Positions 34,697 through 43,327 of a stretch of 54,053 nucleotides of DNA are shown here, piece by piece. A program made the translations under genes and the position numbers. Within the stretch, counting starts at the first letter, position 1; every line of letters starts with the position of its first letter. Source of the stretch: Phycisphaerae bacterium (GTDB lineage: Bacteria; Planctomycetota; Phycisphaerae; FEN-1346; JAACEH01). The notes under the pieces were generated by a model. That model was not told the DNA's origin. It saw only the letters and a program-made list of their open reading frames with translations, and did no database searches. Where the stretch lies: contig JAAYDY010000007.1 in the NCBI GenBank assembly GCA_012729015.1, positions 1 through 54,053 of the forward strand, given 5' to 3'.

Positions 34697-36202
34697 TCAG
34701 GCCTCGGTTGCCGACGGTGGTCCGCCCCCGGCGGCGTCGGGTGAACCGGCGCTTTGCGACGCGCCGTCGCCGCCCTTGCTCTTGCGATGCCGACGACCGC
34801 CGCGACGGCGACGCTTCTTCGCTTTCGCCGGACCGTTGGCCGTCGCCGCGACGCCGTCGTCCCTGGCTCCCGACGCGGCATCACCGCCGTCTGCCGCTGC
34901 GCGTGCGGCCCCGTCGCCCGTTGCCTCGGTCTTCGGCGCGTCGCCCGACCGGCCCCCGCGTCGTTGCCCGCCGCGGCGCCGACGCGGGCTGCGGCTCTTG
35001 CCGTGATGGTGTCGCGACGAGCCGCCGGCTGGCGCGTCGTCCGCCCCGTGTCCCTGGCCGCTCAGCGGCGAGGGCTGCAACTCCGGCAACGCGTCGCCGA
35101 TCAGCTTCTTCACGTCCGACAGCCACCGCCGGTCTGCCCGCGTCACGAAACTGATCGCCAGGCCGCTGGCCTCCACACGGGCGGTGCGGCCGATGCGATG
35201 AACGTAATCCTCCGAGTGCCGCGGAAAATCGTAGTTGATCACGTGCCCGATGTCCGCCACGTCGATGCCGCGAGCGGCAATGTCCGTCGCGATCAGGATG
35301 CGGCACCGGCCGTCGCGGAACGACGCCATTGCCTCGTCCCGGTCCGACTGCTGCCGGCCGCCGTGAATGTGCGCCGCCGTCAGTCCGGCATGACGCACCG
35401 ACCGGATCAGCCGGTCTACGCCGCGCTTCGTCCGGACGAAGATCAGCGTGCGGCTGTCGCCGTTGCCGCGGAGCAGCTTCAGCAACAGCGGCGTGCGTTC
35501 CTCCTCGTGAACGGCGTACAGCCGCTGCTCGGCCCGCTGGGCCGGCGCGCCGCGCTGCCCGATCTGGATCCGCACCGGGTCGCGCATGCTCTCGCGGATC
35601 ACCTTCTCCACTTCCTTGTCCATCGTCGCGGTGAACATCATGGTCTGCCGCTCGGTGGGCAGGCGGAGCACGATGTAGCGAATCTGCGGGATGAAGCCCA
35701 TGTCGTGCATGCGGTCGGCTTCGTCGACCACGAGCACCTCGATCTCGTTCAGGTGAACGGTGCCTTGCTGGATGTGGTCCATCAGCCGTCCGGGCGTCGC
35801 CACGAGCACGTTGGGCCAGCTGCGCAGGGCCTTCAGGTCCTGGTCCATCGGCACGCCGCCGACGATCGTCGCGGCGCGGATGCCGCTGGAGCGACCGAGC
35901 TGCTGGAACACGCCCGTGATCTGCACGGCCAGTTCGCGCGTCGGCGCCAGGATCAGCGCCGCCAGCTCCAGACGCTGGGCCAGACGCTGGATGATCGGCA
36001 GCGCGAACGCCGCCGTCTTGCCGGTGCCGGTCTGGGCCAGACCGATCAGGTCGCGGCCCTCCAGCGCCGGAGGAATCGCCGCCGCCTGGATCGGTGTCGG
36101 CCGCTCGAACCCGGCGGCAGCCAGATCCTCCTGGATGGTCTCAAGAAACGGAAGGTCACGGAACGGAACGTCGTTGGTCTCACTGCGGACACTGCTGGTC
36201 AA
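34697..36202 (-). CDS. DEAD-box ATP-dependent RNA helicase with basic disordered tail
   Basis: A protein of about 501 residues of the RhlE/DeaD/CshA type that remodels RNA duplexes. The Q motif is GFERPTPIQAAAIPPAL, motif I is AQTGTGKT, Ia is PTRELA, II is VVDEADRMHDMG, III is FTATMD (TAT instead of SAT), V is ARGIDVADIGHVINYD, and VI is HRIGRTAR. After about residue 380 the chain is disordered and rich in Arg/Lys/Gly (SRSPRRRRGGQRRGG, KAKKRRRRGGRRHRKSKGG), resembling the tail of the RicT homologue at 17953. The start is uncertain: TTG 36202 (GAGAGG just upstream) or GTG 36205; the longer frame before it has non-helicase composition. Confidence 0.92.
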   Translation of the reverse strand: MTSSVRSETNDVPFRDLPFLETIQEDLAAAGFERPTPIQAAAIPPALEGRDLIGLAQTGTGKTAAFALPIIQRLAQRLELAALILAPTRELAVQITGVFQQLGRSSGIRAATIVGGVPMDQDLKALRSWPNVLVATPGRLMDHIQQGTVHLNEIEVLVVDEADRMHDMGFIPQIRYIVLRLPTERQTMMFTATMDKEVEKVIRESMRDPVRIQIGQRGAPAQRAEQRLYAVHEEERTPLLLKLLRGNGDSRTLIFVRTKRGVDRLIRSVRHAGLTAAHIHGGRQQSDRDEAMASFRDGRCRILIATDIAARGIDVADIGHVINYDFPRHSEDYVHRIGRTARVEASGLAISFVTRADRRWLSDVKKLIGDALPELQPSPLSGQGHGADDAPAGGSSRHHHGKSRSPRRRRGGQRRGGRSGDAPKTEATGDGAARAAADGGDAASGARDDGVAATANGPAKAKKRRRRGGRRHRKSKGGDGASQSAGSPDAAGGGPPSATEA

Positions 36203-36523
36203 GACACGCCTCTCTGAACACCCACAGAATGAGAAGATAGGCTCGTGGCGGGCTGGGGGCGCCTTCGGATCGCGGCACGGCGGCCAAGCCTCTGACCGCA
36301 CGCCGCTTACCCGTCGGTCGCCTCGATGTGGGAATGCGCCGCACCGGGCTCGGAGCACTCGGGGCACAACACGCTTGCGCCGCCCAAGGCCCATGCGCCC
36401 GTCTGTCTCCTGCGGGCGCCTCGGACTGTCCCGGCCACCGCAGCGGCCGGACAAGTCACACTATTATATACAACTTCCCAGGCCAATGCACGCGCCAATT
36501 CCGCCGGGTGGTCGCTTGGGCAT

Positions 36524-36601
36524 GCACGTCACGTTTGTGGCACCCCCGTTTTTACGGTGCGAGAGTCTGCGTACCTACAAACGTGACGTATACCCCGTGC
36601 C
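36524..36601. repeat. Inverted pair of family H repeats
   Basis: GCACGTCACGTTTGTGG (36524-36540) and, inverted, CTACAAACGTGACGTATA with CCCCGTGCC (36575-36601). A third copy is at 9282-9308. Confidence 0.7.
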
Positions 36602-36621
36602 ATGTGCCATGCGAAAGCGGA

Positions 36622-36650
36622 TTGACAGCGGCACGGCACCGCAGTAGTCT
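36622..36650 (+). promoter_or_regulatory. Promoter of the lipoprotein operon
   Basis: TTGACA (36622-36627), 17 bp, TAGTCT (36645-36650). Confidence 0.6.
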
Positions 36651-36794
36651 GAAAAAGCGGTTTTTCATCTGAATGGGCGGATTCGCTGTTCGTCATGCAC
36701 AATCATGGGCGCGTGCCTGTCGCAGGCAGGGGCCGTCGCGGCTCCGGCCGGTTGCGACCGGCGGCCGCACCTCCTCGGGTCAGGAGCCATCACC

Positions 36795-38789
36795 ATGCGC
36801 ACGTGCCTCAGGGTCGCCGTGGCGGTTGGCGGGCTGCTGCTGGCGAGCGGATGTCGTCCCGACGTCAAGCAACTCCGCACGATGCAGGACCGGCCGATTG
36901 CCGCCGAGGACGCCGCCGCGAAACTGGCCGATCTGGCTACCCACTTCGTCAAGCCCGAGCGCCCGGCCTGGCGGGCCGAGGCCATGACCACGATGGTCCG
37001 CCTCGATGCGGCCCAGCCGGCCGACGCGCGCGACGCCGAACTGCACGCCCGCCTGGTCGCCCTGCTCAAGGCCGAGTACCTTCAGCCGCAACTGAAACTC
37101 GCCTCGAAGGCCACGCCCGAGACCACGGCCCAGGAACTCCACGTTCTGCGCGCCTGGGCTGTCCACTCGCTCGGGGCCATGGGCGATCCGGGCCTCAACG
37201 CCTACATGGTGGAGGCGATCCGGTCGCACGATGCGGCCACGGACGGCGATTGGCTGATTCGCCGCGCGGCCATGGACGCCCTGGCGCCGCACGCCGACGC
37301 CCTGGCCGCCGACGCGCCGCTGCGAAACGCCCTCCTGGCTCATCTGCCCCTGATGCAGTCCGAGCTGGACCGCTCGGCCGGCGGACCGTCGCACCGGGCC
37401 GCGCGGCAGGCCTGCGAGTTCTTCGAGCGGAGGCTCAAGAGCTATCCGGCCCTGGTCGAACTGCTGCGCGAGGCCGCCGACGGCCGCCTGCCCGACGCCT
37501 CCACGCTGCAACTGCTCGAATGGAACTACCAGCGGCTCCGCCTGGGCGACCACCAGGCCGCCGCCGGAAGCGTCTGCCTGGACGACAACCTCCGGTCGCT
37601 GCTGACGCTGGCCTGGCACCCGACGGCGTCCGTCCGCACACGGGCCAGGGTGATCCTGACCGAGCAGTTTCCCGTGCCGCTCCTGGCCGCGTGCGGCGAG
37701 GCCCTGCGCCAGGGACGTCTGCCCGATGAGGACGCCGCTCTGCTGGCCGGTGTTCTGCCGGGGGCCGACCGTGCGGCCGGGCACACGCCCAGCGCCGCTG
37801 CTGAGGCCGTCCCAGCGCCGTCCGGTGGCTACGCCGACACCCGCGGCCGCGCCATCGACGCCCTCTTCGCCCGAATGGCCCAGGTGCCCACCGACCGGCG
37901 GGACATCGTCTACACCCGTCTCCTGGCCCACGATCCGCAGCGGCTGCGCGTCGAGCTGTGCCGCCTCAGCCCACGCGTGCTCGGCGAGGCCGACGCCCAG
38001 GCGTCGCAGCACGTGCGGTACCTGAACCACCTGAGGACCGGGGCAGGGCTGCCCCTGACGGACGCCCAGCGGCAGGAGCTGGCGACGCTCATGGCGGCTT
38101 TCGTCGAGAAGCCCTCGGCCGCCGTGCGACGCGAGCTGACCACGTACCTTGTCGGCGACGAGCCGCTGCTTCTGGCGGTGGCCGCGGCCCGGCGCATGGA
38201 GCACGTGGCCGACGAGCCGCCCGAGCCGGCCAGCGCCCTGGTGGCGTCGTACGTTGTCTGCCTGGAGGCGTTCGAGGGAGGCCGCGGGGCCGCGGCCTAC
38301 GGTGCCCGGAAGCAAGCCCTGTTCCCGTCGCATCCGTGGGACGTGCTCGGCCGGGCCATGGGCCGCAGCGAAACGCCCGTGACCGCCGCCGCGGCAACGT
38401 TCCTGCGAGAGCGGTCGCCGGAACGGCTTCTGCGTCTGCTGGCGCAGCAGGTAGCCGCGCGGCAGGCGTCCGGGGCGACGGTGCCTTACGCCGAGTACGT
38501 GATCCTGGGCGACACCGTGGCGGCTGCGGCGTCCGTTCCCTTTGCCGAACGCCGGGCCGCCGGGCTGGTCGCAGCGCGCCAGGCCGCCGTGGATGCCCTG
38601 CGGGCCGGCAGCGCGTCGCCCGTCGAGGAGACGGCGTTGCTGTGCGCCCGGTATCTGCTGGAACTCGGCGAGACGGTGCCCGAGGCGGCGCGCGGATCGC
38701 CCGCCGTGCGGGCGCTGGTCGAGACGGCCGCCGCCAGGCCGACGGCGGCCAACACGAACCCCGACAGCTCCAGGGAGGCGACCCGATGA
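36795..38789 (+). CDS. HEAT-like repeat lipoprotein
   Basis: A 664-residue predicted lipoprotein. The signal peptide ends in lipobox LLLASGC with Cys20. The mature protein is almost entirely alpha-helical with repeated ~35-40-residue blocks (TAQELHVLRAWAVHSLGAM, DWLIRRAAMDALAPHADAL, AVDALRAGSASPVEETALL) resembling HEAT/armadillo repeats. It should be tethered to a membrane facing the periplasm. GGAG lies eight bases before the ATG at 36795; the upstream in-frame codons would bury the signal peptide. Its stop overlaps the start of the collagen-like lipoprotein (ATGA), so the two probably act together. Function unknown. Confidence 0.8.
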   Translation: MRTCLRVAVAVGGLLLASGCRPDVKQLRTMQDRPIAAEDAAAKLADLATHFVKPERPAWRAEAMTTMVRLDAAQPADARDAELHARLVALLKAEYLQPQLKLASKATPETTAQELHVLRAWAVHSLGAMGDPGLNAYMVEAIRSHDAATDGDWLIRRAAMDALAPHADALAADAPLRNALLAHLPLMQSELDRSAGGPSHRAARQACEFFERRLKSYPALVELLREAADGRLPDASTLQLLEWNYQRLRLGDHQAAAGSVCLDDNLRSLLTLAWHPTASVRTRARVILTEQFPVPLLAACGEALRQGRLPDEDAALLAGVLPGADRAAGHTPSAAAEAVPAPSGGYADTRGRAIDALFARMAQVPTDRRDIVYTRLLAHDPQRLRVELCRLSPRVLGEADAQASQHVRYLNHLRTGAGLPLTDAQRQELATLMAAFVEKPSAAVRRELTTYLVGDEPLLLAVAAARRMEHVADEPPEPASALVASYVVCLEAFEGGRGAAAYGARKQALFPSHPWDVLGRAMGRSETPVTAAAATFLRERSPERLLRLLAQQVAARQASGATVPYAEYVILGDTVAAAASVPFAERRAAGLVAARQAAVDALRAGSASPVEETALLCARYLLELGETVPEAARGSPAVRALVETAAARPTAANTNPDSSREATR

Positions 38790-40459
38790 GCCGCGTTCGG
38801 TGGATACTCATGGCGGCGGGCCTTGCGGTGATGGCGGCGGCCGCGGGATGCAAGGAGCCGCCGCTGCCCGAGATGCGCCTGGCCGTTCTCAAGGCGCCGC
38901 CCGACGAGGCCGAGGGCATCTATCTGCCCGGCAACAGCCCCGTCCTGGACACAAGCGCCGACGGCGCGCCGGCCGTGCCGGCCAGGCTCCTGGCGCTGAC
39001 CCCGTCGCCATGGTCGCCGACGCCCGCCGACGGCTTCGCCGCCAAGGACGCCGAGGCCGTCCGCCTCGTCGTCGAACCGCTCGGGCGCGGCCTCTCGCCC
39101 TACGAGTCCGACAGCCTCCGCGTCTTCTCGCGCGTCATCGTCCGGACCCGCCAGGGGCAGCTCTTCTACACCCGCCGCCTCGACCAGCCCGCTCCCGCCG
39201 ACGACTTCCACAAGCACCTGCCCACGGACGTCCTGCGGTTCCAGGCGAGCCCCGGAACGCTCTCCGACGCCGGTGTCCTGCGGGCCGAACCGGTGGACCC
39301 GCTCGACGTGGCCGTGCGCGGCTACGTCGCTACGGTTTCGGTCGGCTCGACCGGCGTGCTCCAGCGTGTGGTGGCGCCGCCGCGGCTCAACGACATCCAG
39401 TTCGTCGGTTTCGAAGCGCCGGCCGGGGCCCGAGGTCGCGATGGCGACCACGGCGAGAGCGGCGCCACGGGCCGATCCGGCAACGGCGGCTCCGACGGAC
39501 TCTTCGGCAGCTCGGGCATGTTCCGCGGCGAGTCCGGATCGCGCGGCCAGGCCGGCGCCTCCGGCGAAGGAGGCAGCAGCGGCAGCACCGGACGCCACGG
39601 CGAGGCCGGCCACCGCGGCAACGACGGCGCCGACGCCGAACCGCTCCTGGTCGCCATCGCGCCGCTGGAGTCGCCGCTGTTCGAGCGGCCGCTGGTCAAC
39701 CTTCAGATTCGCGCACGCTCCGGCGGCAGCAGCATCGTGATTCCCTGGGGCCACACGTTCACCGTCACGGCCTGCGGCGGCGCGGGCGGTCGCGGAGGCC
39801 AGGGCGGCAATGGCGGCCCCGGTGGCGATGGCGGCCGCGGGGGCGACGGCGGCGACGGCGGTCACGGCGGCGACGGCGCTTGGGGCGAGTCCGGCAGTTC
39901 CGGTTCGCCCGGCCACCCGCCCAGGGGCGGATACGCCGGCGGCGCAGGGGGCCCTGGCGGCCCTGGCGGTTCGGGAGGCGACGGCGGTGACGGTGGCGAC
40001 GGCGGCCATGGCGGCGCGGGCGGGCCCGGCGGCGACGGTGGCACGGGTGGCCGCGGCGGCAACGGCGCTGCGGTCCAGGTCGCCCTGTCCGGCGACGACG
40101 ACTTTGTCGCCATGGTCCGCCGGTGCGTGAGCTTCGACGTGCGCGGCGGCTCGGGCGGCGCGGGAGGGCAGCCCGGCGCTGGCGGCGCAGGGGGCTCGGG
40201 CGGCTCGGGTGGCCAGGGCGGCGACGGCGGCCGAGGCGGCAGCGGCGGGTCAGGCGGCAGCGGCGGCTCGGGAGGCCACGGCTATCCCCCTGGGCCCTCC
40301 GGGGCCGACGGGTCCAGCGGCCGCAGCGGCGACAGCGGTCGCGACGGTCCCGACGGCCCGCGCGGCCCCGACGGTCAGTCCGGCCAGAACGGTCGCCGCG
40401 GCGACGACGGCGCCGCCGGCCGCAGCGGCAGCGTCACCTACGCCGACGCCAAGCCATAG
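38786..40459 (+). CDS. Glycine-rich, collagen-like lipoprotein
   Basis: A 557-residue lipoprotein (lipobox AAAAGC, Cys22). Residues about 30-210 are a folded domain without recognised family. Residues 214-282 are collagen-like Gly-X-Y triplets (GARGRDGDHGESGATGRS). A short beta segment (285-330) follows. Residues 331-427 and 454-499 are Gly-Gly-X repeats (GGDGGRGGDGGDGGHGGDG), separated by a small strand region. Residues 503-547 are 15 perfect Gly-X-Y triplets (GPSGADGSSGRSGDSGRD). Such triplets can form triple helices or polyglycine assemblies. It is translationally coupled (ATGA) to the HEAT-like lipoprotein. It resembles mycobacterial PGRS only in composition. Probably a surface or periplasmic structural or adhesive protein; this is inference. 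Confidence 0.83.
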   Translation: MSRVRWILMAAGLAVMAAAAGCKEPPLPEMRLAVLKAPPDEAEGIYLPGNSPVLDTSADGAPAVPARLLALTPSPWSPTPADGFAAKDAEAVRLVVEPLGRGLSPYESDSLRVFSRVIVRTRQGQLFYTRRLDQPAPADDFHKHLPTDVLRFQASPGTLSDAGVLRAEPVDPLDVAVRGYVATVSVGSTGVLQRVVAPPRLNDIQFVGFEAPAGARGRDGDHGESGATGRSGNGGSDGLFGSSGMFRGESGSRGQAGASGEGGSSGSTGRHGEAGHRGNDGADAEPLLVAIAPLESPLFERPLVNLQIRARSGGSSIVIPWGHTFTVTACGGAGGRGGQGGNGGPGGDGGRGGDGGDGGHGGDGAWGESGSSGSPGHPPRGGYAGGAGGPGGPGGSGGDGGDGGDGGHGGAGGPGGDGGTGGRGGNGAAVQVALSGDDDFVAMVRRCVSFDVRGGSGGAGGQPGAGGAGGSGGSGGQGGDGGRGGSGGSGGSGGSGGHGYPPGPSGADGSSGRSGDSGRDGPDGPRGPDGQSGQNGRRGDDGAAGRSGSVTYADAKP

Positions 40460-40496
40460 CAGGCTGTTGAAGGCGCCAGTACTACCACGCTGCATC

Positions 40497-40608
40497 GTGG
40501 CATGGGCATCCTGCCCATGCGTCCCACGGGCATCTTGCCCGTGGATGAACAGCGTTGCGCAGGGCCAGGATGGCCCTGCGACTCACGGGCAGGATGCCCG
40601 TGCCACGG
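40497..40608. repeat. Long family C repeat (second copy)
   Basis: GGGCATCCTGCCCATGCG, CCACGGGCATCTTGCCCGTGG, GCAGGGCCAGGATGGCCCTGC and GGGCAGGATGCCCGTGCCAC in the same order as at 17694-17807. It lies between the convergent lipoprotein stops. Confidence 0.85.
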
Positions 40609-40678
40609 TGACAAGGCTTCGTAGTGTTGTAGGGCCAGTTTGGCCGTTGGCCGTGCTCTTCGTGGCTGTTCCCGTGCC

Positions 40679-41929
40679 TCACTTCTGCCCGCGAATCTTG
40701 CGGATCGTTTCGGGACTCACGCCGGTCTGCCGGAGTTCGATGATCTCCCGGGCCGAGAGCTTCGCTCCGTCGGGGCTGCTCAGGGCGGCCACGTAGCTGG
40801 TCGTCACGCCCTGCCACTTCAGCGCAATCAGATCCTTGGGCGTGAAGTCGTAGCCGGCCTGCTTCATCCCCGCGGCGTAGCTCGTGGACACGCCCTGCCA
40901 CTTCAGGTCGATCAGCTCGCGCGGCGCGAAGCCGTAGCCCGCCTCTCTCATCCCGGCGGCGTAGCTGGTCGGGACGCCCTGCCATTTCAGGTCGATCAGG
41001 TCCTTGGGCGTGAAGCTGTAGCCGGCCGTGCTCATTCCTGCCGCATAGCTCGTCGAGACGCCCTGCCACTTCAGGTTCACCAGATCCTCGGCCGCGAGGT
41101 GGTAGCCGGCCTCTTTCATCCCCGTGGCATAGCTCGTCGTGACGCCTTGCCACTTGAGGTGGACGAGTTCCTTGGCGGTGAAATCGTACCCGGCACGTTT
41201 CATGCCGACGGCATAGTCCGCCGATACGCCCTGGCTCTTCATGTCGATCAGCTCGTTGAGCGTGAAGCTGTAGCCCGCGTCGCGAAGGGCGGCCATGTAG
41301 TCGGGCGTCAGGCCGGCATGGATCGCCCGCAACGCGTCGTCGGCCGTCAGGATCACGCCGGCGTCCCGGAACTGTCGCAGGTCCTCGATGCGAACGTCGT
41401 CCACGACGAAGGCCATCCAGTGCTCGGGCGTCAGCTCCCCGCTGACGAGCGACGCCGCCTCGGCGGCGTAGGCCGGATCGAGTTCCAGGCGGAAGGGGCC
41501 TTTCCACGGCTTCCCGTCTGGGTCGGCGTCGAACCGCAACACGCCGGCGCCGCGCGCCAGCGAGAAGCTGTTGGGCTTGTCGGGCGCCGCCGAGCGCCGT
41601 GGCAGCGTGCCGTCGAAGCTGTCTGCGGTCACGATGCGACTGAGAACCCGCTCGGGCAGTCCGCCGGCGGCCGGCAAGACCGCCTGAATCGTCACAGGAT
41701 CGTCGCCCCAGAGCTTCTCCCACTTGCCCCGGGCCGCCCACGAGCCGCTGATGGGGCCGCCGTCGGCCGCCCGGGTCAGGCCGGTCAACTCCAGCCGACA
41801 GGCGGCCGGCGAACCGCCGACGACCACCGACCTGTGATTCTGGACCGAGACGGAGCATCCGCCGACCCAGGCCAGGGTGACGCCCAGAACGACCGCCGCC
41901 CACCGCTTGCCGCACCATGTTCCCGCCAT
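40679..41929 (-). CDS. Lipoprotein with tandem 28-residue repeats
   Basis: A 416-residue predicted lipoprotein (lipobox LAWVGGC, Cys25). Residues about 40-180 are a beta-rich domain. Residues 200-410 hold about seven tandem 28-residue repeats of the form LIDLKWQGVSTSYAAGMKQA then GYDFTPKD. The central units are nearly identical, so the gene carries an 84-bp tandem repeat (about 40699-41332). The repeats resemble the helical units seen in extracytoplasmic parts of some bacterial anti-sigma and M56-like proteins. Here they stand alone. AGGAGG lies eight bases before the ATG at 41929; the longer upstream frame is not coding. It converges on the glycine-rich lipoprotein. Function unknown. Confidence 0.82.
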   Translation of the reverse strand: MAGTWCGKRWAAVVLGVTLAWVGGCSVSVQNHRSVVVGGSPAACRLELTGLTRAADGGPISGSWAARGKWEKLWGDDPVTIQAVLPAAGGLPERVLSRIVTADSFDGTLPRRSAAPDKPNSFSLARGAGVLRFDADPDGKPWKGPFRLELDPAYAAEAASLVSGELTPEHWMAFVVDDVRIEDLRQFRDAGVILTADDALRAIHAGLTPDYMAALRDAGYSFTLNELIDMKSQGVSADYAVGMKRAGYDFTAKELVHLKWQGVTTSYATGMKEAGYHLAAEDLVNLKWQGVSTSYAAGMSTAGYSFTPKDLIDLKWQGVPTSYAAGMREAGYGFAPRELIDLKWQGVSTSYAAGMKQAGYDFTPKDLIALKWQGVTTSYVAALSSPDGAKLSAREIIELRQTGVSPETIRKIRGQK

Positions 41930-42144
41930 GTCAGGGGCCTCCTTTGCGTTACAGGTCACTCGACGTGTTCCACCGGAACCGCACCATGCCCGCATTCGAC
42001 GACCGACGATCAGGATGTATTCGAGGAAATGCATTCTTCCGGCCGCACCTGGAAACCATTATCCTCGCCGGCCCAGGGCTGTCAAGCCTTGCGGCCGGGG
42101 AGGGGCAAGGGCGGCTCACGAGCGGCCCCCTACGGTAACGCCAC

Positions 42145-42279
42145 CGTAGGGTGGGTCCACCGGACCCATGCGGACTCTGGCGTTCGACCCTCACCGCCCC
42201 TCGACTGCGCTCGGGGCACCTCTCCCTGCAAGCAGGGAGAGGGGTTGACATCCGCGTGGCTGCGAGCAGCCACCCTACG
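42145..42279. repeat. Composite repeat block (families B, F, A)
   Basis: Family B at 42145-42172, family F at 42181-42247 and family A at 42253-42279. The B-F junction (GGACCC, then GACTCTGGCGTTCGACCC) is repeated in inverted orientation at 47985-48084. Confidence 0.85.
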
Positions 42280-42349
42280 GGCTCACGATCCCGACGCCTG
42301 GTGCGGCCTGCTGCCATGGTGCGTTTCGCCCATTCCTTTCCCGCGGCGC

Positions 42350-42378
42350 TTGAAGGCGGGCGGTTGCGGCTATACAAT
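42350..42378 (+). promoter_or_regulatory. Promoter of nifU-nifS
   Basis: TTGAAG (42350-42355), 17 bp, TACAAT (42373-42378). Confidence 0.65.
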
Positions 42379-42442
42379 GCCTTGACGGGCGCCGATGCAG
42401 GGGACGACCCGACCGAGAGGCCATTGTCAGGATACGCAGGCT

Positions 42443-43294
42443 ATGTGGGACTATAGCGAGAAGGTCAAGGAGCATTTCCTTCACCCGCGGAACGTCGGCG
42501 AGATTGCCAATCCCGACGCCGTGGCCGAGGTGGGCAACATCACCTGCGGCGACGCGCTGAAGCTCATGCTCAAACTCGACGGGAACGAGCGAATCGTGGA
42601 CGCGAAGTTTCAGACGTTCGGCTGCGCGTCGGCCATTGCCAGCTCCAGCGCCCTGACTGAGATGGTCAAGGGCATGACGCTGGACGAGGCCGCGCGGCTC
42701 ACGAACGATGACATCGCCGAGTTTCTGGAAGGGCTGCCCGAGGCGAAGATGCATTGCAGCGTCATGGGCATGGAAGCCCTCCAGAAGGCCATCGCCACCT
42801 ACCGCGGCCAGGAGTTCATCCCCGAGGAAGAGGGCAAGGTGGTCTGCCGCTGCTTCGGCGTGACCGACAAGCTGATCGAGAAGGTGGTCCGCGACCACGG
42901 TCTGAAGACCATCGAGGAAGTGACCAACTACTGCAAGGCCGGCGGCGGGTGCCAGGGGTGCCACCGGGAGATCCAGGCCATTATCGACCGCATTACGGGT
43001 CAGGCGACGGCCGCCGCGACCGCCGCCACCGAACCGCCGGCGAAACGCAAACTGACGAACATCGAGAAGATGCGGCTCGTTGAAGAGACCATCGCCCGCG
43101 AAATCCGCCCCGCGCTGCGGGCCGACGGCGGCGACATCGAACTGGTGGACATCGACCGCGACGACGTGACGGTGGCGCTGCGCGGCCGCTGCTCCACGTG
43201 TCGCGTCAGCCAGTTCACCCTCAAGGGCGTCGTCGAGCAGAAGCTCCGCGAACACGTCAGCGAACGGATCGTTGTCCACCAGGCCGAGGAATGA
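42443..43294 (+). CDS. nifU: NifU-type Fe-S cluster assembly scaffold
   Basis: A 283-residue full-length NifU with all three domains. The IscU-like domain has scaffold Cys35, Cys61 and Cys105 (NITCGD, TFGCAS, MHCSV). The central BFD-like ferredoxin domain has Cys135, Cys137, Cys170 and Cys173. The C-terminal NifU domain has RGRCSTC (Cys250, Cys253). It receives sulfur from the adjacent desulfurase and transfers clusters to apo-proteins. The start is the ATG at 42443; the 5' end of the longer open frame overlaps the promoter. nifS follows after 33 bases. There are no nitrogenase genes in the window, so this is probably a general Fe-S assembly pair. Confidence 0.97.
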   Translation: MWDYSEKVKEHFLHPRNVGEIANPDAVAEVGNITCGDALKLMLKLDGNERIVDAKFQTFGCASAIASSSALTEMVKGMTLDEAARLTNDDIAEFLEGLPEAKMHCSVMGMEALQKAIATYRGQEFIPEEEGKVVCRCFGVTDKLIEKVVRDHGLKTIEEVTNYCKAGGGCQGCHREIQAIIDRITGQATAAATAATEPPAKRKLTNIEKMRLVEETIAREIRPALRADGGDIELVDIDRDDVTVALRGRCSTCRVSQFTLKGVVEQKLREHVSERIVVHQAEE

Positions 43295-43327
43295 GCCTGC
43301 GGCGGCGATGCCGTGAAAGGGGAAGCC

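Larger units (their letters stand above)
36203..36794. other. Intergenic region upstream of the lipoprotein operon
   Basis: About 590 bases with no credible gene, holding a pair of family H repeats (36524-36601) and the lipoprotein-operon promoter (36622-36650). Confidence 0.6.
41930..42442. other. Intergenic region upstream of nifU
   Basis: No credible gene. It contains a composite repeat block (42145-42279) and the nifU promoter (42350-42378). Confidence 0.6.

Noticed and set aside
37958..38785. A 276-codon N-terminal extension of the collagen-like protein
   Set aside because: It is out of frame with, and lies inside, the HEAT-like lipoprotein; the ATG at 38786 begins a clean lipoprotein signal peptide.
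39425..40430. The glycine-rich repeat DNA as a CRISPR or satellite array
   Set aside because: Repeats are short codon-level units within an open reading frame with a lipoprotein signal; no spacers.
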